Shown piece by piece: positions 1-7,471 of a DNA stretch of 15,212 bases (its first letter is position 1; each line of letters begins with the position of its first letter). The DNA is taken from contig ONFK01000054.1 of assembly GCA_900317065.1 (NCBI GenBank), forward strand, positions 1 through 15,212. Direction: 5' to 3'. A model generated the notes under the pieces. That model saw nothing but the letters and a program-made list of their open reading frames with translations, did not search any database and had not been told where the DNA came from. Origin of the DNA: an uncultured Bacteroidales bacterium. Lineage in GTDB: Bacteria > Bacteroidota > Bacteroidia > Bacteroidales > UBA932. A program made the position numbers and the translations under genes.

Positions 1-438
1 AGACAGATACATCCGGAACTCCTTGTATCCGGCCGACATCTCCTTGACTATGCAGCGGGTGGTTTCAAGGTAGTCCAGGGCGGGACGTGCGCTACCGACG
101 AAGCGCCAGCCGGCGTCGCTGCGGGCATACAGGTCCACTCCACGCGAACCGACCGAACTCATGTGCGACAGGGCTATGCGCTTGACGGATTTCCAGCGGA
201 CGTGCACCGACGGGGAGTCCGTGCGGAACTGCACATAGAGGCCGGCGGCGTCGCGCCCCAGGTATTTCAGGTCCTTGCGCGCCAGCGAATCGATATCGGC
301 AGGGAAACGGGCGAAGGGCGCGTAGGTGTCCTCAACGGCCTTGCCGTAAACATGCATCTTGGTGGCATCGTGCCACACCTGCGCCTGCGCGGCCGAAGCA
401 CAGAACAGCAGCAGTATCAGCACTGTGATTTTTTTCAT
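1..438 (-). CDS. Secreted SGNH/GDSL hydrolase with GxDLY N-terminal domain (partial, 3' end outside window)
   Basis: The visible part is 146 codons, the N-terminus only. It opens with a Sec signal peptide (MKKITVLILLLFCASAAQA, then Q), so the protein is periplasmic or secreted. After that comes a beta-rich domain containing GVDLY at about residues 100-104. This matches the GxDLY signature of the domain that precedes the catalytic SGNH/GDSL esterase domain in many Bacteroidota hydrolases (Pfam GxDLY family). The catalytic Ser, Asp and His lie outside the window, so activity cannot be judged. The family removes acyl groups, often from carbohydrates; the substrate here is an inference. It diverges from a sialidase-like gene and a fucosidase gene, which suggests a role in deacylating complex glycans. 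The start ATG sits 5 bases after a TAAATTTG promoter box. Confidence 0.8.
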   Translation of the reverse strand, partial: MKKITVLILLLFCASAAQAQVWHDATKMHVYGKAVEDTYAPFARFPADIDSLARKDLKYLGRDAAGLYVQFRTDSPSVHVRWKSVKRIALSHMSSVGSRGVDLYARSDAGWRFVGSARPALDYLETTRCIVKEMSAGYKEFRMYLS

Positions 439-443
439 ACACA

Positions 444-451
444 CAAATTTA
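444..451 (-). promoter_or_regulatory. Bacteroidota -7 box (TAAATTTG) for the SGNH hydrolase
   Basis: On the minus strand the sequence reads TAAATTTG, an exact match to the Bacteroidota -7 consensus TAnnTTTG. It ends 5 bases before the ATG at 438. A TTTC about 20 bases upstream is a weak -33 candidate. The predicted transcript would begin at or next to the start codon. Confidence 0.55.
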
Positions 452-456
452 ATGAC

Positions 457-464
457 TATATTTG
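457..464 (+). promoter_or_regulatory. Bacteroidota -7 box (TATATTTG) for the sialidase-like/fucosidase operon
   Basis: Exact match to TAnnTTTG, ending 5 bases before the ATG at 470. It lies back to back with the opposite-strand box at 444-451, so the two polymerase footprints must overlap. No -33 TTTG is visible at the expected spacing. Confidence 0.55.
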
Positions 465-469
465 GAAAT

Positions 470-1669
470 ATGAAACGCATCCTGCTGATGGCGCTCCTGC
501 TCGCATCGTGCAGCCGCCCCGCACACATAGTCGCCGATGAAAAAGTCATCGCCACATCCCCCTGCACCGACAGCATCTTCCTCTACACGCCCGGCATAGT
601 GGAGGGATTCGACGGCAGATTCGTGGTGTCGGTCGATTACGGCGGCCCCGGCACTTTCAAACTCGACGGCCCCACCTCCGACTTCGGCGACTACAAGGCC
701 GGCAACCAGATCCGGGTCCTGCTCTCCGACAACCGCGGCCGCAGCTGGTACGACTCCGGCGCCCGCATCCCCATGATGCACGAGATCCTTTTCAAGGCCG
801 GATCTTCCCTCTACATGATAGGGCATTCCGGCAGGCTGCTGATCACGCGCAGCGACGACAACGGCGTCACCTGGAGCGAGCCCGCGGTGCTCTGTCCGGA
901 ACCCCGCTGGCATCAGAGCTGCACCGCGGTGGACATCTACAACGGCAAGGTGACGCTGGTGTACGAGAAGTGGGTGGCAGACGGGCATCCCTGGCCCGGG
1001 GTAGGGCCTGTGCTGATGCAGGCCGACGAGGGGGCGGATCTCACCCTGCGGGAGAACTGGCGCTTTTCGGAACTCTATAATCCGGATGCGGACATGGAGG
1101 CGGCCCGTCCTTCGGGAATCCCCGTCTGCAAGCCGAAGAACGCCGGCATGCTGGAAACCAACGTGGTGCGCATCTACGATGAATCCAACCCTTTTTACGA
1201 TCCCAATTCGGTCGTGCTGATGGCCCGGGCAAGCACAGGCTGGCCGGACATCGGAGTGATGCTCAAAGGAAGTTTCCTGCCGGATGGGAGCCTGAAAATC
1301 GGCCGACTGCACAAGAATGAAGGAGATGTGCTGTTCACCCACATTCCGGGCGGAGACCTCAAGTTCCATGTTGTCTACGATCCTGAAAGCAAACTCTACT
1401 GGCTGTTGCATTCGCAGATTGACGGGAGGATGAACCACAGGCGCAGGCTCGCCCTGTCGTATTCGCCCGACCTCATACGCTGGACTTTCGCGGGTCTGGT
1501 GGCCGTCGGACCTTCCGACAACGCGGCGCGCCATTATGCCACGATGATCATCAGCGGCAGCGACTTGTTTGTCGTGAGCCGTTCGGGCGACGAAAGGGCC
1601 CGCAATGCGCACGACGGCAATCTGGTGACCTTCCACAGGGTGAAGAACTTCAGAAAACTGGTTTACTGA
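470..1669 (+). CDS. BNR/Asp-box sialidase-like lipoprotein
   Basis: 399 aa. The start at 470 is chosen because it yields a short lipoprotein signal (MKRILLMALLLASC, lipobox LASC, Cys14) and follows a -7 box; an upstream in-frame ATG at 359 lies inside the divergent gene. Two Asp-boxes are visible: SDNRGRSW (86-93, variant) and SDDNGVTW (128-135, exact S-x-D-x-G-x-T-W). A degenerate copy (SYSPDLIRW) lies near the C-terminus. This indicates a six-bladed beta-propeller of the sialidase superfamily, tethered to a membrane. The Arg-Ile-Pro motif of classical GH33 sialidases was not found, so the exact sugar cleaved is unknown; exo-sialidase is only the usual automatic name. One base separates its stop from the fucosidase start, so they are co-transcribed and probably act on the same host glycans. 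Confidence 0.75.
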   Translation: MKRILLMALLLASCSRPAHIVADEKVIATSPCTDSIFLYTPGIVEGFDGRFVVSVDYGGPGTFKLDGPTSDFGDYKAGNQIRVLLSDNRGRSWYDSGARIPMMHEILFKAGSSLYMIGHSGRLLITRSDDNGVTWSEPAVLCPEPRWHQSCTAVDIYNGKVTLVYEKWVADGHPWPGVGPVLMQADEGADLTLRENWRFSELYNPDADMEAARPSGIPVCKPKNAGMLETNVVRIYDESNPFYDPNSVVLMARASTGWPDIGVMLKGSFLPDGSLKIGRLHKNEGDVLFTHIPGGDLKFHVVYDPESKLYWLLHSQIDGRMNHRRRLALSYSPDLIRWTFAGLVAVGPSDNAARHYATMIISGSDLFVVSRSGDERARNAHDGNLVTFHRVKNFRKLVY

Positions 1670-1670
1670 T

Positions 1671-3131
1671 ATGACGGCCCTCTTTTCTCTGCTTCGTCGC
1701 CCCGGCCTTGCGGCTTCTGCCGGACTTCTGGCTGCCATGCTGCTTCCCGGCTGCTCACGCACGTACGGCCCAGTGCCGAGCGAGGCCCAGCTCGAATGGC
1801 AGAAGATGGAATACAACATGTTCGTGCACTTCGGTCCGAACACTTTCAGCGGTGCTGAATGGGGCGATGGCACCGAGGCGGAAGATATCTTCTGCCCCAC
1901 GGACCTGGACTGCCGGCAGTGGGCGCGGATTGCCCGGGACGCCGGCATGAAGGGGATAATCCTCACCGCCAAGCATCACGACGGATTCTGCCTCTGGCCA
2001 TCATCTACCAGCACCCATACCGTTGCGCAGAGTTCCTGGCGCGGCGGGCAGGCAGACGTGCTGGCGGAACTATCCGCAGCCTGCAGGGAATACGGGCTTA
2101 AGTTCGGGGTGTATGTCTCGCCCTGGGACAGGAACCATCCCGCATATGGCACTCCGAAATACAACAAGGTGTTCGCCACGGCTTTGGAAGAAGTGCACTC
2201 GAACTACGGTGAGGTGTTCGAACAGTGGTTCGACGGAGCCTGCGGCGAGGGTCCTTCCGGCAAGAAGCAGGAATATGACTGGCCACTTTTCCATTCTGTG
2301 GTAAGGCGCCTGAGTCCGAAGGCCATCATGTTCAGCGACGTGGGGCCCGGCTGCCGCTGGATGGGAAACGAGCGCGGGATTGCCGGCGAAACCAACTGGA
2401 GCCGGCTGGACACGGAAGGATTCTGCCCCGGTGCCGGCGCGCCTCCTGCCGACACTCTGCAACGCGGAAACGTGCACGGCGCGCATTGGATTCCCGCCGA
2501 GGTCGACGTTTCCATCCGTCCCGGCTGGTTCTGGAAGGAGAGTGAGAATTCTGCGGTGAAGAGCGTGGAGCAACTGGCGGACATCTGGTTTTCGAGCGTG
2601 GGAAGGAATGCCCTGCTGTTGCTGAATGTGCCTCCGGACAAGCGTGGGCGCATCTGCGAAGTGGATTCGCTGAGGCTGATGGAGTTCCGCGACTGGCGGG
2701 AAGCCGTGTTCGGGTTTGACCTAGCAGACGGAGCCGTGGTGAAAGTGCGGCGCGTTGGTGATATGGCCGGGGTGGCGTGCAAACCGTTATGCGTGGAACT
2801 GGACCTGCCGGAAATGCGGACATTCGACGTTATAGAACTGCGCGAAAACATCTCCCGCGGACAGCGTATCAGTTCTTTCGTCATCCAGATCCCAGAAAAC
2901 GATGCCGGTTGGAAAACAATCGCAGAAGGAACCACCATCGGATACAAGCGGCTCCTCCGCATCCCGGAATGCCGCACCCGGCGCATCCGCGTCGTAATAA
3001 CCGGCTCCTATGCCCGCCCCCTCATCGACGGAGTATCTCTGTACCATTCGCCGGTCAGTCAAAGTGTTGATATTCAGCGAGATGCTGAAATGACAACATC
3101 TGCATTCGGCAGTCATGCCGAGTGCAGATAG
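1671..3131 (+). CDS. Alpha-L-fucosidase, GH29 (subfamily B-like), lipoprotein
   Basis: 486 aa. Lipoprotein signal with Cys28 (LLPGCS). The GH29 catalytic barrel is clear: MFVHFGPNTF near residue 50, AKHHDGFCLWPS near 100, WFDGACGEG with candidate nucleophile Asp188, and PAEVDVSIRPGWFW with candidate acid/base Glu277. The conserved Glu in the PAE-D-SIRPGWFW block is typical of the alpha-1,3/1,4-fucosidase branch (GH29-B), known to act on Lewis-type and mucin glycans. About 140 residues follow the barrel as a small beta domain. The last 20 or so residues (from about 467) are encoded by palindromic DNA and look unlike the family. The gene is co-transcribed with the upstream sialidase-like gene and its 3' end overlaps the convergent DUF1963 gene by 19 bases. 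The family assignment is confident; linkage specificity is inferred. Confidence 0.93.
   Translation: MTALFSLLRRPGLAASAGLLAAMLLPGCSRTYGPVPSEAQLEWQKMEYNMFVHFGPNTFSGAEWGDGTEAEDIFCPTDLDCRQWARIARDAGMKGIILTAKHHDGFCLWPSSTSTHTVAQSSWRGGQADVLAELSAACREYGLKFGVYVSPWDRNHPAYGTPKYNKVFATALEEVHSNYGEVFEQWFDGACGEGPSGKKQEYDWPLFHSVVRRLSPKAIMFSDVGPGCRWMGNERGIAGETNWSRLDTEGFCPGAGAPPADTLQRGNVHGAHWIPAEVDVSIRPGWFWKESENSAVKSVEQLADIWFSSVGRNALLLLNVPPDKRGRICEVDSLRLMEFRDWREAVFGFDLADGAVVKVRRVGDMAGVACKPLCVELDLPEMRTFDVIELRENISRGQRISSFVIQIPENDAGWKTIAEGTTIGYKRLLRIPECRTRRIRVVITGSYARPLIDGVSLYHSPVSQSVDIQRDAEMTTSAFGSHAECR
3073..3129. repeat. Palindromic repeat forming strong hairpins across two convergent stop codons
   Basis: Two inverted repeats lie side by side. 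The first is TTCAGC-GAGAT-GCTGAA (3073-3089). The second is a 14-bp stem, ATCTGCATTCGGCA at 3098-3111 pairing with TGCCGAGTGCAGAT at 3116-3129, with one G-T wobble and a GTCA loop. ATGACA (3090-3095) and GTCAT (3112-3116) are oppositely oriented, the layout of short extragenic palindromes common in gut Bacteroidota (family link inferred). The minus-strand stop codon sits in the loop (3113-3115) and the plus-strand stop overlaps the end of the stem. There is no T-run, so it may be a bidirectional 3'-end stabiliser rather than a true intrinsic terminator. Confidence 0.65.
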
Positions 3132-3817
3132 CACCTCGTGCAATCCCAACGGCGGGCGGCGAGGTCGGCGGGAGAGATGAGGAAGTTCAGCATCCCGCAG
3201 TCGAAGAAACGAAGGTCCCAATCGTCGTTGCCGTCGATCTGCAGCAGCGAAATCATCCCCGGCAAATCCTGCTGTACCTCCTCGTAGAAAGGCTTTCCGA
3301 GCAGGCGGAAGCCATCGTCCATCGAGCCCACGGCCGAAAAAGTCAAGGGCACCGCGGGCAGGCAGGCCTCGCTTCCGTCGTCGTATAAAATGCTGTGAGT
3401 ATGGAGATTATCGCAGGTTGGGGAATACAGCACCTTGAAGAACGGCGCTTCCCATTCGCCCATTCCCGGCGAAAGCGCGGCATCGAGATTTCCGAGGAAA
3501 TAGTCGAGCGCACCGAAAAAGTAGAGCATTCCCTCGTGCGGGAGAAGGCCCTTCGGATCGAGGGCCGCGAGGTCGGAACAGCGTATCTGGCAGATGAAGG
3601 TCAGGGGATCGTCGTACTCGTCGACGGCATCCTTCCCGTCTTCGTCGACATACTCATCGCGGACCGGCACTTCCGGATACTCCAGATCTTCCGGCATGTC
3701 CGGGAATCCCCACCACTTGCTCTTTCCGAAAAAAGCGTCGCCGGAAGAACCGGAACCGGTAGAAGCACCGCTGCCGAGAGAACCGGATATGTTTCCAAAT
3801 TGAATTCCTATAGCCAT
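3113..3817 (-). CDS. DUF1963 (YwqG-like) protein
   Basis: 234 aa, no signal peptide and no membrane segment, so probably cytoplasmic. A Gly/Ser-rich low-complexity N-terminus (about residues 8-30) leads into KSKWWGFPDMPED, then PLTFICQIRCSDLA, GMLYFFGALDYF and, near the end, DLRFFDCGMLNFLISPADLAARRWD. This order (a W-G-x-P block, a 'fxxQi' block, a 'G-x-L-x-fF' block and a C-terminal phenylalanine-rich strand) is that of the DUF1963 family, for which no biochemical function is established. Acidic residues are abundant in the middle (DEYVDEDGKDAVDEYDD). The start at 3817 follows a purine-rich AAGGGAAT, one of the few Shine-Dalgarno-like stretches in the window, with a weak TATCTTG box upstream. 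Its last codons and stop lie in the palindrome shared with the fucosidase gene. Confidence 0.82.
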   Translation of the reverse strand: MAIGIQFGNISGSLGSGASTGSGSSGDAFFGKSKWWGFPDMPEDLEYPEVPVRDEYVDEDGKDAVDEYDDPLTFICQIRCSDLAALDPKGLLPHEGMLYFFGALDYFLGNLDAALSPGMGEWEAPFFKVLYSPTCDNLHTHSILYDDGSEACLPAVPLTFSAVGSMDDGFRLLGKPFYEEVQQDLPGMISLLQIDGNDDWDLRFFDCGMLNFLISPADLAARRWDCTRCYLHSA

Positions 3818-3941
3818 ATTCCCTTAATTTTCTGCAAGATAGTAATTTTTAAAACACAACATAAAAACTTTAAAATTATATGTTTCAGCCTTTTTTTTGG
3901 AAAGTCCGGGAAACCCTGCGAACTTGTGAAGAAAAAAGGAT
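3818..3941. promoter_or_regulatory. AT-rich divergent promoter region
   Basis: This 124-base gap separates the DUF1963 gene (minus) and comF (plus) and is far more AT-rich than its flanks. Only imperfect -7 candidates are visible: TATCTTGC on the minus strand (3834-3841) and TATGTTTC on the plus strand (3879-3886). A run of eight T follows at 3891-3898. No operator-like palindrome was recognised. Confidence 0.35.
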
Positions 3942-4730
3942 ATGAAACATTTCTTTCATAAGCCTGGGCTTCTGTTGTGGAGGGCGTTGGTTGATGTGTT
4001 TTTTCCGCGGGTATGTCTGGCCTGCGGGGAGCGGCTGCATACGGATGAATTCCTGTGCGGGAGGTGCAGGGGAGATGTGCCGCTGACAAGGTTCTGGAAG
4101 TTGCGGGAGAATCCCATGGCGGAGTCGTTCAACGAACTGATACAGAGAAACATGGGCCAGAACACAAAATATCAGCCATACGGGTATGCAGCGGCGCTGT
4201 TCTACTATAAGGGCGGGTTCCGGGAGATTACCAAGTCGCTGAAGTACAGGAGGGGTTTCAGGGTGGGGCGGCACTTCGCCCGGGAGTTGGGTAAGAAGCT
4301 GAAAGAGAGCCCTTTGTTCGCGGATGTGGACCTGGTTGTGCCGGTGCCGCTGCATTGGATGCGGAGATGGCGGCGAGGGTACAATCAGGCGGAGATCATT
4401 GCGCGGGAGGTGGCAGGAGTGCTTGGGGTACCCAGTGACGCGAAGTTGCTGCGACGCACGCGGCATACGGAATCCCAGACGCATCTGGACGCCTCAGGCC
4501 GCGTGCGCAACGTGGCCGGAGCCTTCCGGGCACGGCGCTTCCCGTTCAAGATACCCGCCCCGCGTCATATCCTTCTGGTAGATGACGTCTACACGACCGG
4601 AGCGACGGTCGCTGCGTGCGAAAGGGTCATAAGGCGCGCGGCGGGTGAAGGGTCGGTCAAAAGCGCGGCGGGGCCGGATGGCGGACGCCTGCGCATATCC
4701 GTCGCGACCCTCGCCTGCGTCGAACGATGA
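3942..4730 (+). CDS. comF: ComF family phosphoribosyltransferase-like protein
   Basis: 262 aa, cytoplasmic. The N-terminus carries a putative zinc finger with two CxxC pairs (Cys25/Cys28 and Cys39/Cys42, CLACG...CGRC). The C-terminal half is a type I phosphoribosyltransferase fold, with the PRPP-binding loop VDDVYTTGAT at about 213-222. Between them lie YKGGFREITKSLKYRRG and VPVPLHWMRRWRRGYNQAE, both typical of ComF/GntX proteins. In naturally competent bacteria ComF is needed for uptake and integration of transforming DNA, but homologues also occur in species not known to be competent, so the role here is uncertain. The start at 3942 gives the usual family N-terminus. A 41-base gap with its own -7 box separates it from pepP. 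Confidence 0.9.
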   Translation: MKHFFHKPGLLLWRALVDVFFPRVCLACGERLHTDEFLCGRCRGDVPLTRFWKLRENPMAESFNELIQRNMGQNTKYQPYGYAAALFYYKGGFREITKSLKYRRGFRVGRHFARELGKKLKESPLFADVDLVVPVPLHWMRRWRRGYNQAEIIAREVAGVLGVPSDAKLLRRTRHTESQTHLDASGRVRNVAGAFRARRFPFKIPAPRHILLVDDVYTTGATVAACERVIRRAAGEGSVKSAAGPDGGRLRISVATLACVER

Positions 4731-4756
4731 AAAATGGAGAATTCCCGGGAAATTAG

Positions 4757-4764
4757 TATCTTTG
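4757..4764 (+). promoter_or_regulatory. Bacteroidota -7 box (TATCTTTG) for pepP
   Basis: Exact TAnnTTTG match ending 7 bases before the ATG at 4772, in the 41-base gap after comF. No -33 TTTG is seen. It predicts a leaderless or near-leaderless transcript independent of comF. Confidence 0.55.
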
Positions 4765-4771
4765 TGGTAAT

Positions 4772-6160
4772 ATGTTCAGTAAAGAAACCTACACCTCACG
4801 CCGCGAAGAACTCCGGCGGCTCCTCAAGGGCGAAAGCGGAATTGCCGTTTTCATCGGCAACGTAGAGGCACCGGCCCAATACAAAGACAATTGCTACAAG
4901 TTCCGTCAGGACAGCACCTGGCTCTACTATTTCGGCATCGACGAGCCCCGTTTCGCCGCAGTTCTCGACCTGGACAGCGGCGAGGAAACCATCTACGCCG
5001 ACGACTTCTCCATCGACGACATCATCTGGACCGGCCCCATGCCCACGGTGGCTGAGCAGGCGGCGAGAGTGGGAATCAGCAAGACCGAGCCATACTCCAA
5101 ACTCGACTGGGCGGTGTCCCAGGCGATTGTGCAGGGGCGCACCATACACAGCATTCCCCCGTCCCGCTGGTACAACACGCTCAAGGCGCAGAGCCTGGGC
5201 ATCGACAAACCCTCCGAGGCCCTGATCCGCGCCATCATCAGCATGCGACTGGTAAAGACTTCGGAAGAGATAGCCGAACTCGATGCAGCCGGCGTACTCG
5301 GCCAGAAGATGCACACCACCGCCCGCAAGGGTATACGAGTCGGTAGGGTGGAACAGGAGATAGTCGGTGAGATGGAGGGAGTTACTCTCGCCGAGGGATG
5401 GGGAGTAAGCTTCGCGACCATCCTGACCCAGCACGGCGAGGTCTTCCACAACCACGGACACGCCTGCGTGATCGAGCCCGGCAAGCTCATGGTGATAGAT
5501 GCAGGCGCGGAGGGCAACTCGCACTATGCGTCCGACTTCACCCGCACCTACCCCACCGGAGGCAGGTACACCCCGAAGCAGAGGGACATCTACCAGACAG
5601 TATACGACTGCCACGAGCTGGCTTTCTCCCTGACCAAACCGGGGACCGCCTACCGCGACGTACACCTCGCAGTCGCCCGCCTCATGCTCGACCGCCTGAG
5701 CCAGCTTGGGCTCGTGAAAGGCGACCTGGACGAGATGGTGGCGGAGGGCACCGCGGGGCTCTTCATGCCGCACGGGCTCGGGCACAACATGGGCCTGGAC
5801 GTGCACGACATGGAAGATCTGGGAGAGGATCTCGTGGGATACGACCCCGACCAGAAGCGCTCTTCCCAGCTCGGGCTGCGCTCGCTGCGCATGGCCAGAA
5901 GGCTGGTGCCCGGCAACGTGATAACCGACGAACCCGGCATCTACTTCATCCCGGACCTCATCAGGATGTGGAAGAAGGAAGGCCGTCCGTTCGTGAACTA
6001 TGCCGCGCTGGAAGAAGGATACTTCGATTTCGGAGGCATACGAATCGAGGATGACGTGCTGGTGACCGCCGACGGCGCACGCCGACTGGGAGGCACCCGC
6101 CTGCCGGCATCTCCCGACGAAGTGGAAGCAGCGATGGCGGCGGACGCCCAAGGTGCGTAA
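4772..6160 (+). CDS. pepP: Xaa-Pro aminopeptidase (M24B, aminopeptidase P)
   Basis: 462 aa, cytoplasmic. The N-terminal aminopeptidase-P domain (about 1-165) is followed by the pita-bread metallopeptidase domain. The five expected metal ligands for two Mn ions are present: Asp243 (VIDAGAE), Asp255 (ASDFTRTYP), His338 (HGLGHNMG), Glu387 (DEPGIY) and Glu426 (IRIEDD). His334 of HGLGH is also conserved. The enzyme releases N-terminal residues followed by proline, supporting peptide recycling. Length is close to that of E. coli PepP (about 440 aa). The start is fixed by the -7 box immediately upstream and the MFSKETYxxRR N-terminus typical of Bacteroidota homologues. fabG follows after 56 bases without a recognisable promoter box and may be co-transcribed. 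Confidence 0.95.
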   Translation: MFSKETYTSRREELRRLLKGESGIAVFIGNVEAPAQYKDNCYKFRQDSTWLYYFGIDEPRFAAVLDLDSGEETIYADDFSIDDIIWTGPMPTVAEQAARVGISKTEPYSKLDWAVSQAIVQGRTIHSIPPSRWYNTLKAQSLGIDKPSEALIRAIISMRLVKTSEEIAELDAAGVLGQKMHTTARKGIRVGRVEQEIVGEMEGVTLAEGWGVSFATILTQHGEVFHNHGHACVIEPGKLMVIDAGAEGNSHYASDFTRTYPTGGRYTPKQRDIYQTVYDCHELAFSLTKPGTAYRDVHLAVARLMLDRLSQLGLVKGDLDEMVAEGTAGLFMPHGLGHNMGLDVHDMEDLGEDLVGYDPDQKRSSQLGLRSLRMARRLVPGNVITDEPGIYFIPDLIRMWKKEGRPFVNYAALEEGYFDFGGIRIEDDVLVTADGARRLGGTRLPASPDEVEAAMAADAQGA

Positions 6161-6216
6161 CAGATGCGCTGTCGCGCAGGACAAAATGAACGAATCTGAA
6201 TTAAAAATACAAAACT

Positions 6217-6954
6217 ATGGGACTTTTAGACGGAAAAGTCGCCCTCATTACGGGCGCATCAAGAGGAATCGGAAAGGCAATCGCACTGAAGTACGCCGCT
6301 GAAGGCGCCGACGTGGCATTCACCGACCTCGTAGTGAATCAGGAGACCGTGGCGGAAATCGCCGCCCTCGGCCACAAGGTGAAGGCATACGAAAGCAATG
6401 CCGCCGATTTCGAACAGACTCAGCAGGTCGTGGAGCAGGTGCTCGCCGACTTCGGCAAGATCGACATCCTCGTAAACAACGCAGGCATCACCAAGGACGG
6501 CCTTGCAATGCGCATGACAGAGCAGCAGTGGGATGCGGTGATCGCAGTGAACATGAAATCCGCCTTCAACTATATGCACGCCGTGCTTCCCGCAATGGCA
6601 CGCGCCAAGAGCGGCAGCATCATCAACATGGCGTCGATTGCGGGCCAGATGGGAAATCCCGGCCAGGTGAACTACGCAGCCACCAAGGCGGGCCTCATCG
6701 CCATGGCGAAATCGGTGGCGAAAGAGATGGGTTCGCGCGGCATACGCGCCAACAGCATCGCCCCCGGCTTCATCGTGTCGGACATGACCAACGCCCTTCC
6801 CGAAGCCGTGCGTGAAGAATATCTGAAGCAGATTCCCCTACGCCGCGGAGGCACTCCCGAGGACATCGCAAACGCCGCCCTCTTCCTTGCCAGCGACCTT
6901 TCATCCTACATCACCGGCCAGGTAATCCCCGTCAACGGCGGACTCTACTGCTAA
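6217..6954 (+). CDS. fabG: 3-oxoacyl-[acyl-carrier-protein] reductase FabG (SDR family)
   Basis: 245 aa classical short-chain dehydrogenase. The NADPH-binding TGASRGIG lies near residues 13-20 and NNAG near 88-91. The catalytic Ser140, Tyr153 and Lys157 (MASIAG...VNYAATKAG) keep the 13- and 4-residue spacing of E. coli FabG. The end, ITGQVIPVNGGLYC, is the family C-terminus. It reduces beta-ketoacyl-ACP in the fatty-acid elongation cycle in the cytoplasm. SDR proteins can be reassigned to other substrates, but NPGQVNYAATKAG and the 245-residue length favour FabG. No SD sequence precedes the ATG; the leader is A-rich (AAAAATACAAAACT). Its stop (TAA, 6952-6954) overlaps the stop of the convergent DUF456 gene. 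Confidence 0.93.
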   Translation: MGLLDGKVALITGASRGIGKAIALKYAAEGADVAFTDLVVNQETVAEIAALGHKVKAYESNAADFEQTQQVVEQVLADFGKIDILVNNAGITKDGLAMRMTEQQWDAVIAVNMKSAFNYMHAVLPAMARAKSGSIINMASIAGQMGNPGQVNYAATKAGLIAMAKSVAKEMGSRGIRANSIAPGFIVSDMTNALPEAVREEYLKQIPLRRGGTPEDIANAALFLASDLSSYITGQVIPVNGGLYC

Positions 6955-7436
6955 AGGATGAACTTGAATACGTAGAACATCATTATTCCGGAAGCGACAA
7001 GCTTGATTCCGGTACCGAAAATGAAACCAAGGAATGCACCGATGGCCGCTTTTACGGAACTCGGTGCATCTTGTTTCGCGAAGACGAATTCCCCGATGAA
7101 AGCGCCGAGCAGCGCTCCGGCCATCATTCCTATTGGAGTGAGGAACATTCCGGCAAAAAGACCGATTATGGCGCCCCACGAAGCCTCTTTGTGACCTCCG
7201 GTCTTCTTTGCGAACCACCCGGGAATCACGTAATCGAGAATCGTCACGAGCGTGGTGATGCCGAGCCATACCAGCAGGAAGGTGCCTGTGACGGGTTCAC
7301 ATTCTCCGCGGTTGCCGGCGAAAAACACCAGGAGGAGTCCTACCCAACTGAGAGGCGGTCCGGGCAGCCCGGGCGCAACGCTGCCTATCACGCCGAGTAC
7401 GGCGCAGATGATGGCAAAGATTTCGAGTGCAGTCAT
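6951..7436 (-). CDS. DUF456 domain membrane protein
   Basis: 161 aa, very hydrophobic, with about four to five membrane helices. The block APGLPGPPLSWVGLLLVFF near the N-terminus and LDYVIPGWFAKKTGGHKEASWGAIIG in the middle are the recognisable DUF456 signatures, and glycine-zipper-like helices (GALLGAFIGEF, GAFLGFIFGTGIKLVASG) follow. The family has no established function. The start at 7436 is preferred over longer upstream ATGs because it begins with the hydrophobic MTALEIFAIICAVLG and follows a perfect -7 box; extending it would run into the divergent gene. Convergent with fabG (4-base overlap) and divergent from the Fic-like gene with a 43-base gap. Confidence 0.85.
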   Translation of the reverse strand: MTALEIFAIICAVLGVIGSVAPGLPGPPLSWVGLLLVFFAGNRGECEPVTGTFLLVWLGITTLVTILDYVIPGWFAKKTGGHKEASWGAIIGLFAGMFLTPIGMMAGALLGAFIGEFVFAKQDAPSSVKAAIGAFLGFIFGTGIKLVASGIMMFYVFKFIL

Positions 7437-7443
7437 AGTACTG

Positions 7444-7451
7444 CAAAGATA
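7444..7451 (-). promoter_or_regulatory. Bacteroidota -7 box (TATCTTTG) for the DUF456 gene
   Basis: Minus strand reads TATCTTTG, an exact TAnnTTTG match, 7 bases before the ATG at 7436. It lies head to head with the plus-strand box at 7464-7471, so the two promoters probably compete for polymerase. Confidence 0.55.
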
Positions 7452-7463
7452 TGGATTTTTTGT

Positions 7464-7471
7464 TACCTTTG
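7464..7471 (+). promoter_or_regulatory. Bacteroidota -7 box (TACCTTTG) for the Fic-like/protease/barrel operon
   Basis: Exact TAnnTTTG match ending 8 bases before the ATG at 7480; only CATATAAT lies between. It is the only promoter seen for the three overlapping genes up to 11617. A weak -33 (ACTG, 7440-7443) is spaced 20 bases upstream. Confidence 0.55.

Noticed and set aside
470..1669. Confident GH33 sialidase assignment
   Set aside because: Asp-boxes occur in several propeller families and the Arg-Ile-Pro motif was not found, so only a sialidase-superfamily call is justified.
449..1972. Long open frame (507 codons) antisense to the sialidase-like gene
   Set aside because: It is opposite a gene with clear Asp-boxes and a lipoprotein signal, runs through the promoter of another gene and shows no recognisable domain. 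GC-rich DNA gives such shadow frames.
3395..3961. Open frame antisense to the DUF1963 gene, continuing to comF
   Set aside because: It has no domain and crosses an AT-rich promoter region; the DUF1963 signatures lie on the other strand.
4796..6184. 462-codon open frame antisense to pepP
   Set aside because: pepP has all its metal ligands in the sense frame; the antisense translation has no family features and is a by-product of codon bias.
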